From the IMG/VR virus record IMGVR_UViG_3300044535_001837, positions 1 to 56,497 of that record: a DNA stretch of 56,497 bases; one strand, 5' to 3'. Shown here piece by piece: positions 31,589 to 39,315 of this stretch (position 1 is its first letter; the number at the start of each line of letters is the position of its first letter). The notes under the pieces were generated by a model, which saw only the letters and a program-made list of their open reading frames with translations, was not told the origin of the DNA and searched no databases. Made by a program: the position numbers and the translations under genes. The stretch comes from a virus.

Positions 31589-31842
31589 AAGCAATCGGAA
31601 AAAACATTGTAATCAAATCTATTAATGAAGAAGTAAAGACTTCATCAGGATTAATTTTATCAGGAGAAGACACGAATCAATTAAGATACAAACGTGGAAC
31701 AGTAGTAACTCCCGGTACAGAAGTAAGCAACATTAAAGAAGGCGATGAGATATACTATGACAAAGCTCAGAGCTATACGATGATCATTAATGATGATCAA
31801 TTTACAATTATTCAAGAACGTGACGTTGTTCTTGTTCTTTAA
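31585..31842 (+). CDS. groES: Phage-encoded co-chaperonin GroES (85 aa)
   Basis: MKAIGKNIVIKSINEEVKTS with SGLILSGEDTN as mobile loop, GTVVTPGTEVSNIKEGDEIY as the central strand pair, and DQFTIIQERDVVLVL as the last strands: the complete GroES barrel, about ten residues shorter than host GroES. It would cap the phage GroEL encoded 3.3 kb upstream, not adjacent as in bacteria. It is ATGA-coupled to the preceding gene. Its last 35 bases overlap the convergent winged-helix gene. Confidence 0.85.
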   Translation: MKAIGKNIVIKSINEEVKTSSGLILSGEDTNQLRYKRGTVVTPGTEVSNIKEGDEIYYDKAQSYTMIINDDQFTIIQERDVVLVL

Positions 31843-32260
31843 GTTTTGAATCTTTAATTTCTTTATTCATTTGAATGATCATGTTGCGGTATACCTTATC
31901 GGTGTACCGTACTTTTTTTGCAAACATTGGATTGTTGCATGCGGTCATTGGAATCTCCTCACCCTCTAACTTTTTATAGATAGAGTTTACCATTCGTTTG
32001 GCTTTATATGATAGAGCGTATACTGCTCTTCTTCCTTTGTATCCGGGCCTAAAGTTTTCTATCCATCCATTTTCAAGAAGTCTATTGAACCTTGATCTAT
32101 CCCAAGAAAGGAGTTCACTAAATTCTTTAAACTTTGTGACTTTGAAATATTTTTCCGAATATAGGAAAAGGATTACGTCAAGGTCTGATTGTGAGATCTT
32201 ATACTTGACTTTAGTGTATTGAGAGATGACCTTCCAATATTTTAAATAATCTGATTTCAT
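31808..32260 (-). CDS. Winged-helix DNA-binding protein, possible late-gene switch regulator (150 aa)
   Basis: The start at 32260 (MKSDYLKYWKVISQYTKVKY) is used; the longer frame to 32464 would run through the divergent gene. Residues about 20-95 (ISQSDLDVILFLYSEKYF, FSELLSWDRSRFNRLLENGW, YKGRRAVYALSYKAKRMV) have the helix-turn-helix and wing pattern of MarR-like regulators. A basic C-terminal helix follows. Its minus-strand promoter overlaps the promoter of the divergent basic-protein cluster, so the protein may control both. Confidence 0.6.
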   Translation of the reverse strand: MKSDYLKYWKVISQYTKVKYKISQSDLDVILFLYSEKYFKVTKFKEFSELLSWDRSRFNRLLENGWIENFRPGYKGRRAVYALSYKAKRMVNSIYKKLEGEEIPMTACNNPMFAKKVRYTDKVYRNMIIQMNKEIKDSKLKEQEQRHVLE

Positions 32261-32265
32261 TTTAT

Positions 32266-32286
32266 TACATTTGTAAAGCAAAGTTA
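32266..32286. promoter_or_regulatory. Overlapping divergent promoter pair
   Basis: Plus strand TACATTTG (32266-32273) and minus strand TAACTTTG (32286-32279) both match TAnnTTTG and are only five bases apart, pointing at the basic-protein cluster and the winged-helix gene. Simultaneous use by RNA polymerase is sterically unlikely, a set-up typical of a switch. Confidence 0.55.
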
Positions 32287-32297
32287 AAATATTAATC

Positions 32298-32609
32298 ATG
32301 GCAAAGTCAAGAAACAAAGATTTTCCTTTAAGCAATCCTTCTAATCCCATGAAGAATAAGAGGAAAGATATTCCTTTGGCTCCTACTCCTGATCCCGGAA
32401 ATAGAAAGACTCTTACTAAAAAAGAGTATAAAGAGCAGAAGAAGCAAGCTAGATGGCAAAGCAATATTGATCAAGCTCGTGAGGGAACACTAGCTGATAG
32501 AAGAATTGAAAGAGCAGCAAAAATAGGATCTGCTGTTGGAGATGCTATAGCAACAGCGACAGGAGTTGGAGCAATAGCAAACGCCATTAAGTCAAGAAGA
32601 AATAGATAG
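32298..32609 (+). CDS. Basic protein, first of the small basic cluster (103 aa)
   Basis: Arg/Lys-rich with Pro-rich N-terminus (DFPLSNPSNPMKNKRKDIPL), a basic helix (KKEYKEQKKQARWQSNIDQA) and a Gly/Ala hydrophobic helix near the end (GSAVGDAIATATGVGAIANA), then KSRRNR. It may combine nucleic-acid contact with a membrane-active or packing helix. Function unknown. Confidence 0.6.
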   Translation: MAKSRNKDFPLSNPSNPMKNKRKDIPLAPTPDPGNRKTLTKKEYKEQKKQARWQSNIDQAREGTLADRRIERAAKIGSAVGDAIATATGVGAIANAIKSRRNR

Positions 32610-32629
32610 TAAATTTAAATAATAAGATT

Positions 32630-32695
32630 ATGAAACCTTGTACACAAAAAGTTAAAACAGCAACATCTTACAAACCAAAACCAAAAACAAAATGA
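32630..32695 (+). CDS. Possible 21-residue basic micropeptide
   Basis: MKPCTQKVKTATSYKPKPKT(K) precedes the histone-like gene and overlaps it by ATGA. The Lys/Pro-rich sequence fits the cluster, but such a short frame is weak evidence. Confidence 0.35.
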   Translation: MKPCTQKVKTATSYKPKPKTK

Positions 32696-32835
32696 AAGGA
32701 GATCAAATGATGGCAATGGGTATGCCCAAAGCTGCAGTCCTAGGTGGACCAAAGAAATCAATGGTAAAGAAAGCAGTAGCTAAGAAGCCTGTAGTTAAGA
32801 AGGCTGTAGCTAAGAAGATGGGTAAGAAAAAATAA
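32692..32835 (+). CDS. Histone-H1-like Lys/Ala-rich micro-protein (47 aa)
   Basis: MKGDQMMAMGMPKAAVLGGP is followed by a run built on VKKAVAKKP-type repeats. It has about 16 lysines, few acidic residues and no aromatics: a small DNA-condensing tail like those of bacterial H1-like proteins. The 149-residue protein at 53113 has a related KKVVKKV stretch. Confidence 0.6.
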   Translation: MKGDQMMAMGMPKAAVLGGPKKSMVKKAVAKKPVVKKAVAKKMGKKK

Positions 32836-32838
32836 CCT

Positions 32839-33051
32839 ATGCTTAAAAGTAAAATGATCGGTGGTGGCAGTCGTGTCGCTAAAGAAGATAAGAAAGAAGC
32901 TAGATTAGCTAAGAGAGTTGATAGACTTATGGATAAGGAGGCGAAGCAATTTGCTAAGTCTAAATATCCTGTTTATGAATTCTTTAAATCTGAATCAAAA
33001 TTTTCCAAGAAGGCTCAAAAGCTTACTGATCGTTATAACAGAAAGAAGTAA
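32839..33051 (+). CDS. Basic helical protein (70 aa)
   Basis: MLKSKMIGGGSRVAKEDKKE... with AKRVDRLMDKEAKQFAKSKY and KKAQKLTDRYNRKK. Short Lys/Arg helices throughout. Third or fourth member of the basic cluster; unknown function. Confidence 0.6.
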   Translation: MLKSKMIGGGSRVAKEDKKEARLAKRVDRLMDKEAKQFAKSKYPVYEFFKSESKFSKKAQKLTDRYNRKK

Positions 33052-33053
33052 TT

Positions 33054-33344
33054 ATGGCTGTTAAGTCTAAAATGAAATGTAACCGTGTCGTTGCTTCTGA
33101 CAGACCCGGCAAAAAGAGAATGGTTAAAGCTTGTGCTAATGGACAAGAAAAGCTAATTCACTTTGGTGCTGAGGGTTATGGTCATAACTATTCAGCAGCG
33201 GCACGGTCTTCATTTAAGGCTCGTCATAAATGCGATACTGCTAAAGATAAATTATCTGCTAAGTATTGGGCATGTAAGAACTTATGGGCAGGTCCCGGAG
33301 GATCTACTAAATCTTCACCTAAATCAAGAAGAGGTAAGTACTGA
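33054..33344 (+). CDS. Conserved basic phage protein with HKCDTAKDKL motif (96 aa)
   Basis: MAVKSKMKCNRVVASDRPGK, then EKLIHFGAEGYGHNYSAAA, SFKARHKCDTAKDKL and YWACKNLW, four cysteines in all. This sequence style is familiar from small proteins of many environmental phages. The Cys and His pattern could bind a metal. Its stop shares a base with the next start (TGATG). Confidence 0.65.
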   Translation: MAVKSKMKCNRVVASDRPGKKRMVKACANGQEKLIHFGAEGYGHNYSAAARSSFKARHKCDTAKDKLSAKYWACKNLWAGPGGSTKSSPKSRRGKY

Positions 33345-33628
33345 TGAAAAATCCTATTCAAGTAAATACTTATAGAAGAAGTACCAATAAGAATGGTAAG
33401 TTCTCTTCTGTTTTTACTTCTAACATAGATACAGGTGACACCAAGATGGTCACTCAGAATATAGTTAAGGGTGATAAGGGTAAGTACCGAAGTGCTTCAT
33501 TAAAGAAGAATGATAATGGTACTGTGTCAGGTAACTTTGTTAAGGGAGAAAAAGGTAAGTACTTGACAGGAGGTAGGGCTGAAAGAAAGTTTTCTCGTTT
33601 GTCTACTAGGATGAATAGAAAGAAATGA
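33344..33628 (+). CDS. Basic repeat protein (94 aa)
   Basis: Contains a Gly/Lys repeat: IVKGDKGKYRSASLKKNDNG and later FVKGEKGKYLTGGRAERKFS, two copies of (V)KGxKGKYxxx about 20 residues apart. It ends RLSTRMNRKK. Function unknown, part of the basic cluster. Confidence 0.6.
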   Translation: MKNPIQVNTYRRSTNKNGKFSSVFTSNIDTGDTKMVTQNIVKGDKGKYRSASLKKNDNGTVSGNFVKGEKGKYLTGGRAERKFSRLSTRMNRKK

Positions 33629-33960
33629 AAGACTCTTGTTACAAAAAGGTAAAGGCATCTTATGATGTGTTCCCTTCTGCTAGGGCTTCTCAAGCTATTG
33701 CTAAATGTCGTAAGGCATCGGGTAATGTAAAGAAAAGTTCTGCAGGGACTAGTCTAAAGCGTTGGCAAGCAGAGAAGTGGAAGGATACAAAAAGCGGTAA
33801 ACCATGCGGAGCAGGTGGACGTAATGAATACTGCAGACCGACCAAAAGAATATCATCAGAAACACCAAAGACTAAGAGTGAGATAAGTCCTTCAAGACTT
33901 GCTGCTAAAAAATTAGAGAAGAGTAAAGTTGGAATGGGTAAAAGAATTTCTAAAGTTTAA
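33625..33960 (+). CDS. Basic protein combining two small phage motifs (DUF5872-like second half, 111 aa)
   Basis: The first half CYKKVKASYDVFPSARASQA, then IAKCRKASG, resembles a small Cys-containing phage protein (YxVWPSAYASGALVKCRK type). The second half SLKRWQAEKWKDTKSGKPCG with GGRNEYCRPT resembles DUF5872-like proteins. Other phages often carry these as separate small genes, so this may be a fusion. It overlaps the preceding gene by ATGA. Confidence 0.55.
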   Translation: MKDSCYKKVKASYDVFPSARASQAIAKCRKASGNVKKSSAGTSLKRWQAEKWKDTKSGKPCGAGGRNEYCRPTKRISSETPKTKSEISPSRLAAKKLEKSKVGMGKRISKV

Positions 33961-33962
33961 CT

Positions 33963-33970
33963 ATATTTGT
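33963..33970 (+). promoter_or_regulatory. Promoter -7 element
   Basis: TATATTTG directly follows the basic-cluster stop and lies 24 bases before the ATG at 33994. No -33 box is evident. Confidence 0.55.
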
Positions 33971-33993
33971 TCATCATTAAAAAATTAAATCAA

Positions 33994-34395
33994 ATGGCAC
34001 AGAAAGTATTAAAGACAAACGCTGAATTGCTAGAACTAGTTAGAGCGTTGAACATGACTCCTACTGAGAAAGGCAGTAAGGCAGAGGCAAAGATTAAAAA
34101 GATCGTAGATAAGATCAAGCCTCTATTTGATGAGTATAATGAGAAGAGAGAAGACATTCGTCTTGATCATGCTCATACAGATTCTAACGGTGTTTTGAAT
34201 CTAAAAGAGAATGGTGAATATAACTTCACTAAGGATGGCATCAAAGCGATGTCTAAGGATATGAAAAAATTGCTTGATGAGACTTTCGAGTTTTATCAAT
34301 TTACTTTCTCAAGTGAAGGTATTGAGAACTTTAAGTTCTTAGCAGGATGGGTTGAAGGTATTGATGCTGAGCAATCTGTTGAAGAAGTTGAATAA
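33994..34395 (+). CDS. Acidic helical protein, unknown (133 aa)
   Basis: MAQKVLKTNAELLELVRALN... with KIVDKIKPLFDEYNEKREDI and GYNFTKDG-like text, ending DAEQSVEEVE. The ATG at 33994 is preferred to a TTG at 33967 that lies within the promoter element. It is transcribed from its own promoter to a hairpin terminator. An acidic, helical protein among basic ones; function unknown. Confidence 0.6.
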   Translation: MAQKVLKTNAELLELVRALNMTPTEKGSKAEAKIKKIVDKIKPLFDEYNEKREDIRLDHAHTDSNGVLNLKENGEYNFTKDGIKAMSKDMKKLLDETFEFYQFTFSSEGIENFKFLAGWVEGIDAEQSVEEVE

Positions 34396-34419
34396 ATTAT
34401 TCACTTAAAAATAAACAGT

Positions 34420-34460
34420 AAGAACGGCATCAGTCTTAATTGGTTGGTGCCATTCTTTCT
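34420..34460 (+). terminator. Probable intrinsic terminator
   Basis: AAGAACGGCATCA (34420-34432) pairs with TGGTGCCATTCTT (34445-34457) with one mismatch and one wobble across a 12-base loop. A short T-rich stretch follows. Confidence 0.6.
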
Positions 34461-34470
34461 TATAAAGAAT

Positions 34471-34629
34471 ATGAAAAGCAAAGGACTAGGAGATACCATC
34501 GAAAAGATAACTAAGGTTACAGGTATCAAGAAAGTAGTTGAGACTGTAGCTAAAGCTGCAGATAAAGATTGTGGCTGTTCAAAAAGACGTGATGCACTTA
34601 ATCGTGCATTTCCATATAAAGAAGATTAA
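34471..34629 (+). CDS. Conserved small phage protein (52 aa)
   Basis: MKSKGLGDTIEKITKVTGIK, then ADKDCGCSKRRDALNRAFPY. The KSKGLGDT...TGI..V and D.DCGC.KR...LN..FPY pattern is familiar from small proteins near structural genes of other phages; the CGC triplet may bind metal. The start at 34471 is preferred to an ATG nine codons earlier inside the terminator. Confidence 0.65.
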   Translation: MKSKGLGDTIEKITKVTGIKKVVETVAKAADKDCGCSKRRDALNRAFPYKED

Positions 34630-34640
34630 TTAATAAGATC

Positions 34641-34898
34641 ATGGCATATCAGAAATTACAACAATCAAGAGCCGCTGTTGTCACTAAGAGTGATACTGTA
34701 AACATTCCAAATCCCGGTAACGGACAAGTAGAGGGATGTGTATTATATGTTGGTACAGGAGGAGTATTACGTGTATTGACAGCAGGTGGTGATGACATTA
34801 CTTTCACAAACGTACCAAACGGATTTCTATCTACTTTCCAAGTGATTAGAGTATTCGCTACTGACACAACTGCTAATAACATTATCGCACTTTGGTAG
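34641..34898 (+). CDS. Conserved small virion-type protein (85 aa)
   Basis: MAYQKLQQSRAAVVTKSDTV, GCVLYVGTGGVLRVLTAGGD, QVIRVFATDTTANNIIALW: an all-beta protein that closely fits a small family seen in many tailed phages near structural genes. A decoration or tail-associated role is likely, but not shown. Confidence 0.65.
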   Translation: MAYQKLQQSRAAVVTKSDTVNIPNPGNGQVEGCVLYVGTGGVLRVLTAGGDDITFTNVPNGFLSTFQVIRVFATDTTANNIIALW

Positions 34899-34899
34899 A

Positions 34900-35031
34900 A
34901 TGGCAAAGGTAATAGTAAGTAGCATCTACAAGAAGAAGCATAAGAAGAAGGGCTTGGCTGCTAAGAATTCTACAAGTAGCAATAAGAGTAGCAAGCTTTA
35001 TAAGAAGACTTATAAAGGGCAGGGAAGATGA
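34900..35031 (+). CDS. Very basic micro-protein (43 aa)
   Basis: MAKVIVSSIYKKKHKKKGLA... with Ser/Lys-rich remainder ending YKKTYKGQGR. Its stop overlaps the holin start by ATGA (35028-35031). It belongs by composition with the 32.3-34.0 kb cluster. Confidence 0.55.
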   Translation: MAKVIVSSIYKKKHKKKGLAAKNSTSSNKSSKLYKKTYKGQGR

Positions 35032-35459
35032 AATATATACAATATCTTTTTGCCTCCTTACTTTTATTATTTGTCCCAATATATGGGCTTCTTGTTGCCG
35101 TTGCTATGGCTATTATCCTTGACACTTTTACAGGAGTATTTAAATCAATAAAACTTCACGGTTTGAAAAGTATTAGAAGTAGAAAGCTTTCTACTATAGT
35201 TAGTAAAATGCTTCTATATGAAGTAACTGTGCTTTTCCTTTTCCTTATGGACAAATATCTTTTAAATGAATTTGTTGTCTTATGGTTCGGGATTGAGTTT
35301 ATGTTTACTAAAATGTGTGCTATAGTTCTTATATTTATAGAACTAGTTTCAGTTAAAGAAAACATAGAGGAAGCTTACAATATCGATATATGGAATATGC
35401 TCAAGCGTTTATTGAGCAGAGCCAAAGAGATTAAGTCTGATATCGATGACTTAAAATAA
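35028..35459 (+). CDS. Phage holin (143 aa)
   Basis: At least three hydrophobic spans (about 4-35, 62-75 and 80-108), the motif ILDTFTGVFKSIK followed by KLSTIVSKMLLYE, and a charged C-terminal tail. The LDT.TG....K pattern is typical of the toxin-secretion/phage-lysis holin families of Firmicutes and Bacteroidota. It would form lesions in the inner membrane that release the amidase encoded 6 kb upstream. It is coupled to the preceding basic micro-protein and lies immediately before the tail fibres. Confidence 0.75.
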   Translation: MKYIQYLFASLLLLFVPIYGLLVAVAMAIILDTFTGVFKSIKLHGLKSIRSRKLSTIVSKMLLYEVTVLFLFLMDKYLLNEFVVLWFGIEFMFTKMCAIVLIFIELVSVKENIEEAYNIDIWNMLKRLLSRAKEIKSDIDDLK

Positions 35460-35469
35460 ACTTGGAATA

Positions 35470-38400
35470 ATGTCACAGATAAGTTCATATCCGATATTAT
35501 CAAATCCTACATTAAGTGATCTATTAATAGGTACTGATGTAGATAATTTGAATCTTACCAAAAACTTTTCGATAAGTTCTATAGGTGATCTTATTGGATT
35601 GGACTATGTGCCATATACAGGTGCTTTACAAAATGTAAACTTAGGTTCATTTAATATTACATCTTCAGCATTTATTGTTGGAGGTGGAACATCTAGCCAA
35701 TTTTTAAAAGCAAACGGTACCCTCGATTCTACAGTATATGTTCCTGCAACAAGGACTATTACAATTAACTCTGTAGGATATGACTTAAGTGCAAATAGAT
35801 CTTGGGATCTAAACACAATTAATAGCTTAACCACAACAGGTACAAGCGGTGCTGCTACATATGTAGGTAAAGTTTTAAATATACCTATATATCAAGCACA
35901 AGGTAATTATATCACTCAACTTTCAGGAGAAGCAACTGCTGTTGGTCCGGGTAATGCTGTTGTTACACTTGATAATACTGCTGTAATCAGCAAGGTATTG
36001 ACCGGTTTAAATGTAACAGGTGGAAATGTAGTAGCCTCTGATACAATACTACAGGCATTTGGAAAAGTACAGAACCAAATTAATGGGCTTGTTGGTGGTG
36101 TTCAGTACCAAGGTACATGGAATGCTGCCACCAATACACCTACTTTGCAGAGTTCTGTTGGTACAAAAGGACACTACTATGTAGTAAGTGTTCCCGGTAA
36201 TACTAACCTAAATGGAATTACTGATTGGAAGTTAGGCGATTGGGCTATCTATGATGGAACAGCTTGGCAAAAGGTAGATAATACTGATTCAGTAATTAGT
36301 GTTAATGGTTATACCGGAGAAGTTATCCTTACTTATAGTGATGTCGGTGCTCCTCCATCTACAAGAACTCTTACAATTAATGGAGTTGGTTATGATCTAA
36401 GTGCAAATAGAGCTTGGACTGTAGGTGATGTACGTACAGATAATTCTTATGCTAACCCATCATGGATTACTTCATTAGCGTGGAGTAAAATTACTAGTAC
36501 TCCTACTACTCTTGCAGGTTATGGGATTACTGATGGAGTTAATACTTCAAGAACTTTAACTATAAATGGGCAATCTTTTGATCTTAGTGCCAATCGTACA
36601 TGGTCAGTAGGTACAGTTACTAGCATTGCTACTAGTGGACCAATTACAGGTGGACCAATTACAGGATCAGGTACAATTGGGATTACTCAAGCAGGTGCAA
36701 GTTCAGATGGTTACCTAAGTAGTTCAGATTGGAATGCATTTAATAATAAGCAGGAGGTAATATCTGTATCTGCTCCATTAACATTTGTATCAGGTGTTAT
36801 TGGTATTCCACAATCAACAGCTACAATAAATGGATATTTAAGTAGCACTGATTGGACTACATTTAATAATAAGCAAAATGCATTAGTAAATCCTGTAACA
36901 GGTACAGGTACACTATATACTCTTCCTATGTGGGGAGGTACAACATCATTGGTAAATAGTCCATTATCTTATGGATCTGATTCATTTAATTTTCAGTACA
37001 ATAGTACAACAGGAGCATCTGTAGTATTTTCTAATATAGGACTTACTCCATACTCATACACAGTAACTATGAATAACTTTGGATCTCCAAGATCAACAGT
37101 TCATAGTTATACTGATGGAATTGTATATCACAACATTGCAGGCACTCAGTATCAAAGAATCTTTGCTAATGGTAATACTATTATTGGACAAGGTCTTGCT
37201 GATACAGGATATAAACTTTATGTTGAAGGAGAAGTATTCATAAACTCAGTAATAAATGCAGCTACTGATCCAAACAAATATATGGTTTGGGATACAGGTG
37301 CTGTTAAATATGTTACTGCTAGTCAGATGATTACTACTCTAGGTGCAGTACCGTATACAGGTGCTACTGCAAATGTTAACCTAGGGGAGTTTGGACTTAC
37401 TACAGGATACTTAGGATTTGATCTTACTCCTACCAATACACCTGTTACTCAGGGCACAATGTATTGGGATGATAGTGAGTTGACTGTAGCCTTAAATATG
37501 GGTACGGTTATACAACACATTGGTGAGGATGTATATTACAATGTAAAGAATAGTTCAGGTTCAACTATACCAAAAGGAACTGCTGTTAGATTTGCAGGTA
37601 CTGATGGAAATAGTGGACATATATTAATTGCTCCTTTCTTAGCAGATGGTACTTATCCATCTACTTATTTTATGGGAGTAACTGCTGCTGCTATATCCAA
37701 TGGTAGCTTTGGAAAGGTAGTTCAGTTTGGTAAGTTAGAAGGAGTAAATACAAATAGTTTTACTAGTGGAGCTATTTTATATGCATCTACAACTGTAGCA
37801 GGAGGATTTCAAACTACTGTTCCTGTAGCTCCTAATAACATTGTTCAGGTAGCCGCTGTATTATCTTCTGCAAATAATGGGAAGATTATGGTTAGACCTA
37901 CTTTAGGTTCTAACATAACACAAGATGAAGGGGTTGTTATTACATCTCCTGTATTGAATCAAGGATTGTTTTATGATTCAGGTCTATGGGTAAATAAGAC
38001 TATAGCATCTGCACTAGGATATACTCCTGCAAATCAAGCTAGAACACTTAGTGTAAATGGTACTACTTATGATCTGAGTGCAAATAGGACTTGGAATGTT
38101 GGTACTGTTACTTCTGTAAACATGAGTGTTCCTACAGGATTTTCAATAGGAGGAAATCCGGTTACATCTAGTGGAACTCTTGCTTTATCTTTTTCATCAG
38201 GATATAGTTTGCCTACAGATGCTAGTCAATCTAATTGGGATGTTGCTTATAACAACAGAATTACATCACTTAATACTACTCCATCAAGTGGTGCTGCTAC
38301 TTTAATTGGAAATGTTCTTACTATTCCTGTATATCAAGAGCAGGGCAACTATATTACAGCACTTACAGGTGAGGCTACTGCTAGTGGTCCGGGATCTGCA

Positions 38401-39312
38401 AGTGTCACATTAGTAAACTCAGCTGTTACCGGTAAGATCCTTACAGGTCTATCTGTGTCAGGAACAACAATATCATCTACTGACAGTATACTTTCTGCAT
38501 TCGGTAAACTACAAGGTCAAATAAATAATCTTATCGGTGGGCTTAAATATGAAGGGACTTGGAATGCATCTACAAATACTCCAACGATTACATCAGGAGT
38601 AGGTACAGATGGAACATTCTATATTGTCAGTGTTGCAGGAACTACTAATATTGATGGAATTACTGATTGGCAAGTAGGTGATTGGATTGTATTTCATGGT
38701 ACTGCATGGCAGAAGGTTGATAACACTGAATCTGTTGTATCTGTAAATGGATTGACAGGAGCTGTAAATCTTACTACTTCAAATATTTCTGAGGGTACTA
38801 ATTTATACTTTACAAATAGTAGAGCTAGACAAGCAATAAGTTTAACTACTACAGGATCAAGTGGGTCTTCTACATATGACAATGGTACAGGTGTATTGAA
38901 TGTACCTCAGTATACATTAAGTGGATTGGGAGGAGTTCCTACTACAAGAACATTGACTATTAATGGTACTAGCTATGACTTGAGTGCTGATAGATCTTGG
39001 ACAATTGTAGCAGGTATAACAGGCAGTGGTACTACAAACTATATTAGTAAATTTAGTGCTAGTGATACAATTGCAAACAGTTTATTATTTGACAATGGAT
39101 CAGGAGTAGGCTTAGGAACAGCAAGTATTAATACTTCAGCATTGTTTCAGATGGATAGTACTACAAAAGGATTTTTACCTCCACGAATGACAGCTGCTCA
39201 GAGAGGATCTATTAGTTCTCCTGCTGAAGGATTAATAGTTTATCAGACAGATTCGGTAATAGGTTTGTATATTTACAGCAACTCCACGTGGAGATCATTA
39301 ACAATGGTATAA
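35470..39312 (+). CDS. Long tail fibre/receptor-binding protein 1 (1,280 aa)
   Basis: The N-terminal adaptor (SSYPILSNPTLSDLLIGTDV, NLTKNFSISSIGDL) is shared with the 79-residue protein at 44483. The shaft is built from repeats such as TRTLTINGVGYDLSANR (at least five variants) and GYLSSSDWNAFNNKQ (two). A middle module (DVYYNVKNSSGSTIPKGTAV, GVTAAAISNGSF) occurs in other phage tail proteins. The C-terminus TTKGFLPPRMTAAQRGSISS with GLIVYQTDS is a common Bacteroidota fibre ending. A ~150-residue block (about 115-285 and 930-1098) is present twice. It probably forms a trimeric fibre that binds the host surface. Confidence 0.8.
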   Translation: MSQISSYPILSNPTLSDLLIGTDVDNLNLTKNFSISSIGDLIGLDYVPYTGALQNVNLGSFNITSSAFIVGGGTSSQFLKANGTLDSTVYVPATRTITINSVGYDLSANRSWDLNTINSLTTTGTSGAATYVGKVLNIPIYQAQGNYITQLSGEATAVGPGNAVVTLDNTAVISKVLTGLNVTGGNVVASDTILQAFGKVQNQINGLVGGVQYQGTWNAATNTPTLQSSVGTKGHYYVVSVPGNTNLNGITDWKLGDWAIYDGTAWQKVDNTDSVISVNGYTGEVILTYSDVGAPPSTRTLTINGVGYDLSANRAWTVGDVRTDNSYANPSWITSLAWSKITSTPTTLAGYGITDGVNTSRTLTINGQSFDLSANRTWSVGTVTSIATSGPITGGPITGSGTIGITQAGASSDGYLSSSDWNAFNNKQEVISVSAPLTFVSGVIGIPQSTATINGYLSSTDWTTFNNKQNALVNPVTGTGTLYTLPMWGGTTSLVNSPLSYGSDSFNFQYNSTTGASVVFSNIGLTPYSYTVTMNNFGSPRSTVHSYTDGIVYHNIAGTQYQRIFANGNTIIGQGLADTGYKLYVEGEVFINSVINAATDPNKYMVWDTGAVKYVTASQMITTLGAVPYTGATANVNLGEFGLTTGYLGFDLTPTNTPVTQGTMYWDDSELTVALNMGTVIQHIGEDVYYNVKNSSGSTIPKGTAVRFAGTDGNSGHILIAPFLADGTYPSTYFMGVTAAAISNGSFGKVVQFGKLEGVNTNSFTSGAILYASTTVAGGFQTTVPVAPNNIVQVAAVLSSANNGKIMVRPTLGSNITQDEGVVITSPVLNQGLFYDSGLWVNKTIASALGYTPANQARTLSVNGTTYDLSANRTWNVGTVTSVNMSVPTGFSIGGNPVTSSGTLALSFSSGYSLPTDASQSNWDVAYNNRITSLNTTPSSGAATLIGNVLTIPVYQEQGNYITALTGEATASGPGSASVTLVNSAVTGKILTGLSVSGTTISSTDSILSAFGKLQGQINNLIGGLKYEGTWNASTNTPTITSGVGTDGTFYIVSVAGTTNIDGITDWQVGDWIVFHGTAWQKVDNTESVVSVNGLTGAVNLTTSNISEGTNLYFTNSRARQAISLTTTGSSGSSTYDNGTGVLNVPQYTLSGLGGVPTTRTLTINGTSYDLSADRSWTIVAGITGSGTTNYISKFSASDTIANSLLFDNGSGVGLGTASINTSALFQMDSTTKGFLPPRMTAAQRGSISSPAEGLIVYQTDSVIGLYIYSNSTWRSLTMV
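35818..36330 (+). repeat. Internal fibre duplication, first copy
   Basis: Encodes SGAATYVGKVLNIPIYQAQG through GVQYQGTWNAATNTP and ITDWKLGDWAIYDGTAWQKV. The corresponding segment at 38265-38770 encodes the same series with about two-thirds identity by eye. Confidence 0.7.
38265..38770 (+). repeat. Internal fibre duplication, second copy
   Basis: Encodes SGAATLIGNVLTIPVYQEQG through GLKYEGTWNASTNTP and ITDWQVGDWIVFHGTAWQKV. It is the partner of 35818-36330, 2.4 kb downstream in the same gene and the same frame. Confidence 0.7.
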
Positions 39313-39315
39313 GAT

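Noticed and set aside
31808-32464. Longer 218-residue version of the winged-helix protein
   Set aside because: The extra N-terminus is antisense to the divergent basic-protein gene and crosses both promoters; the ATG at 32260 fits better.
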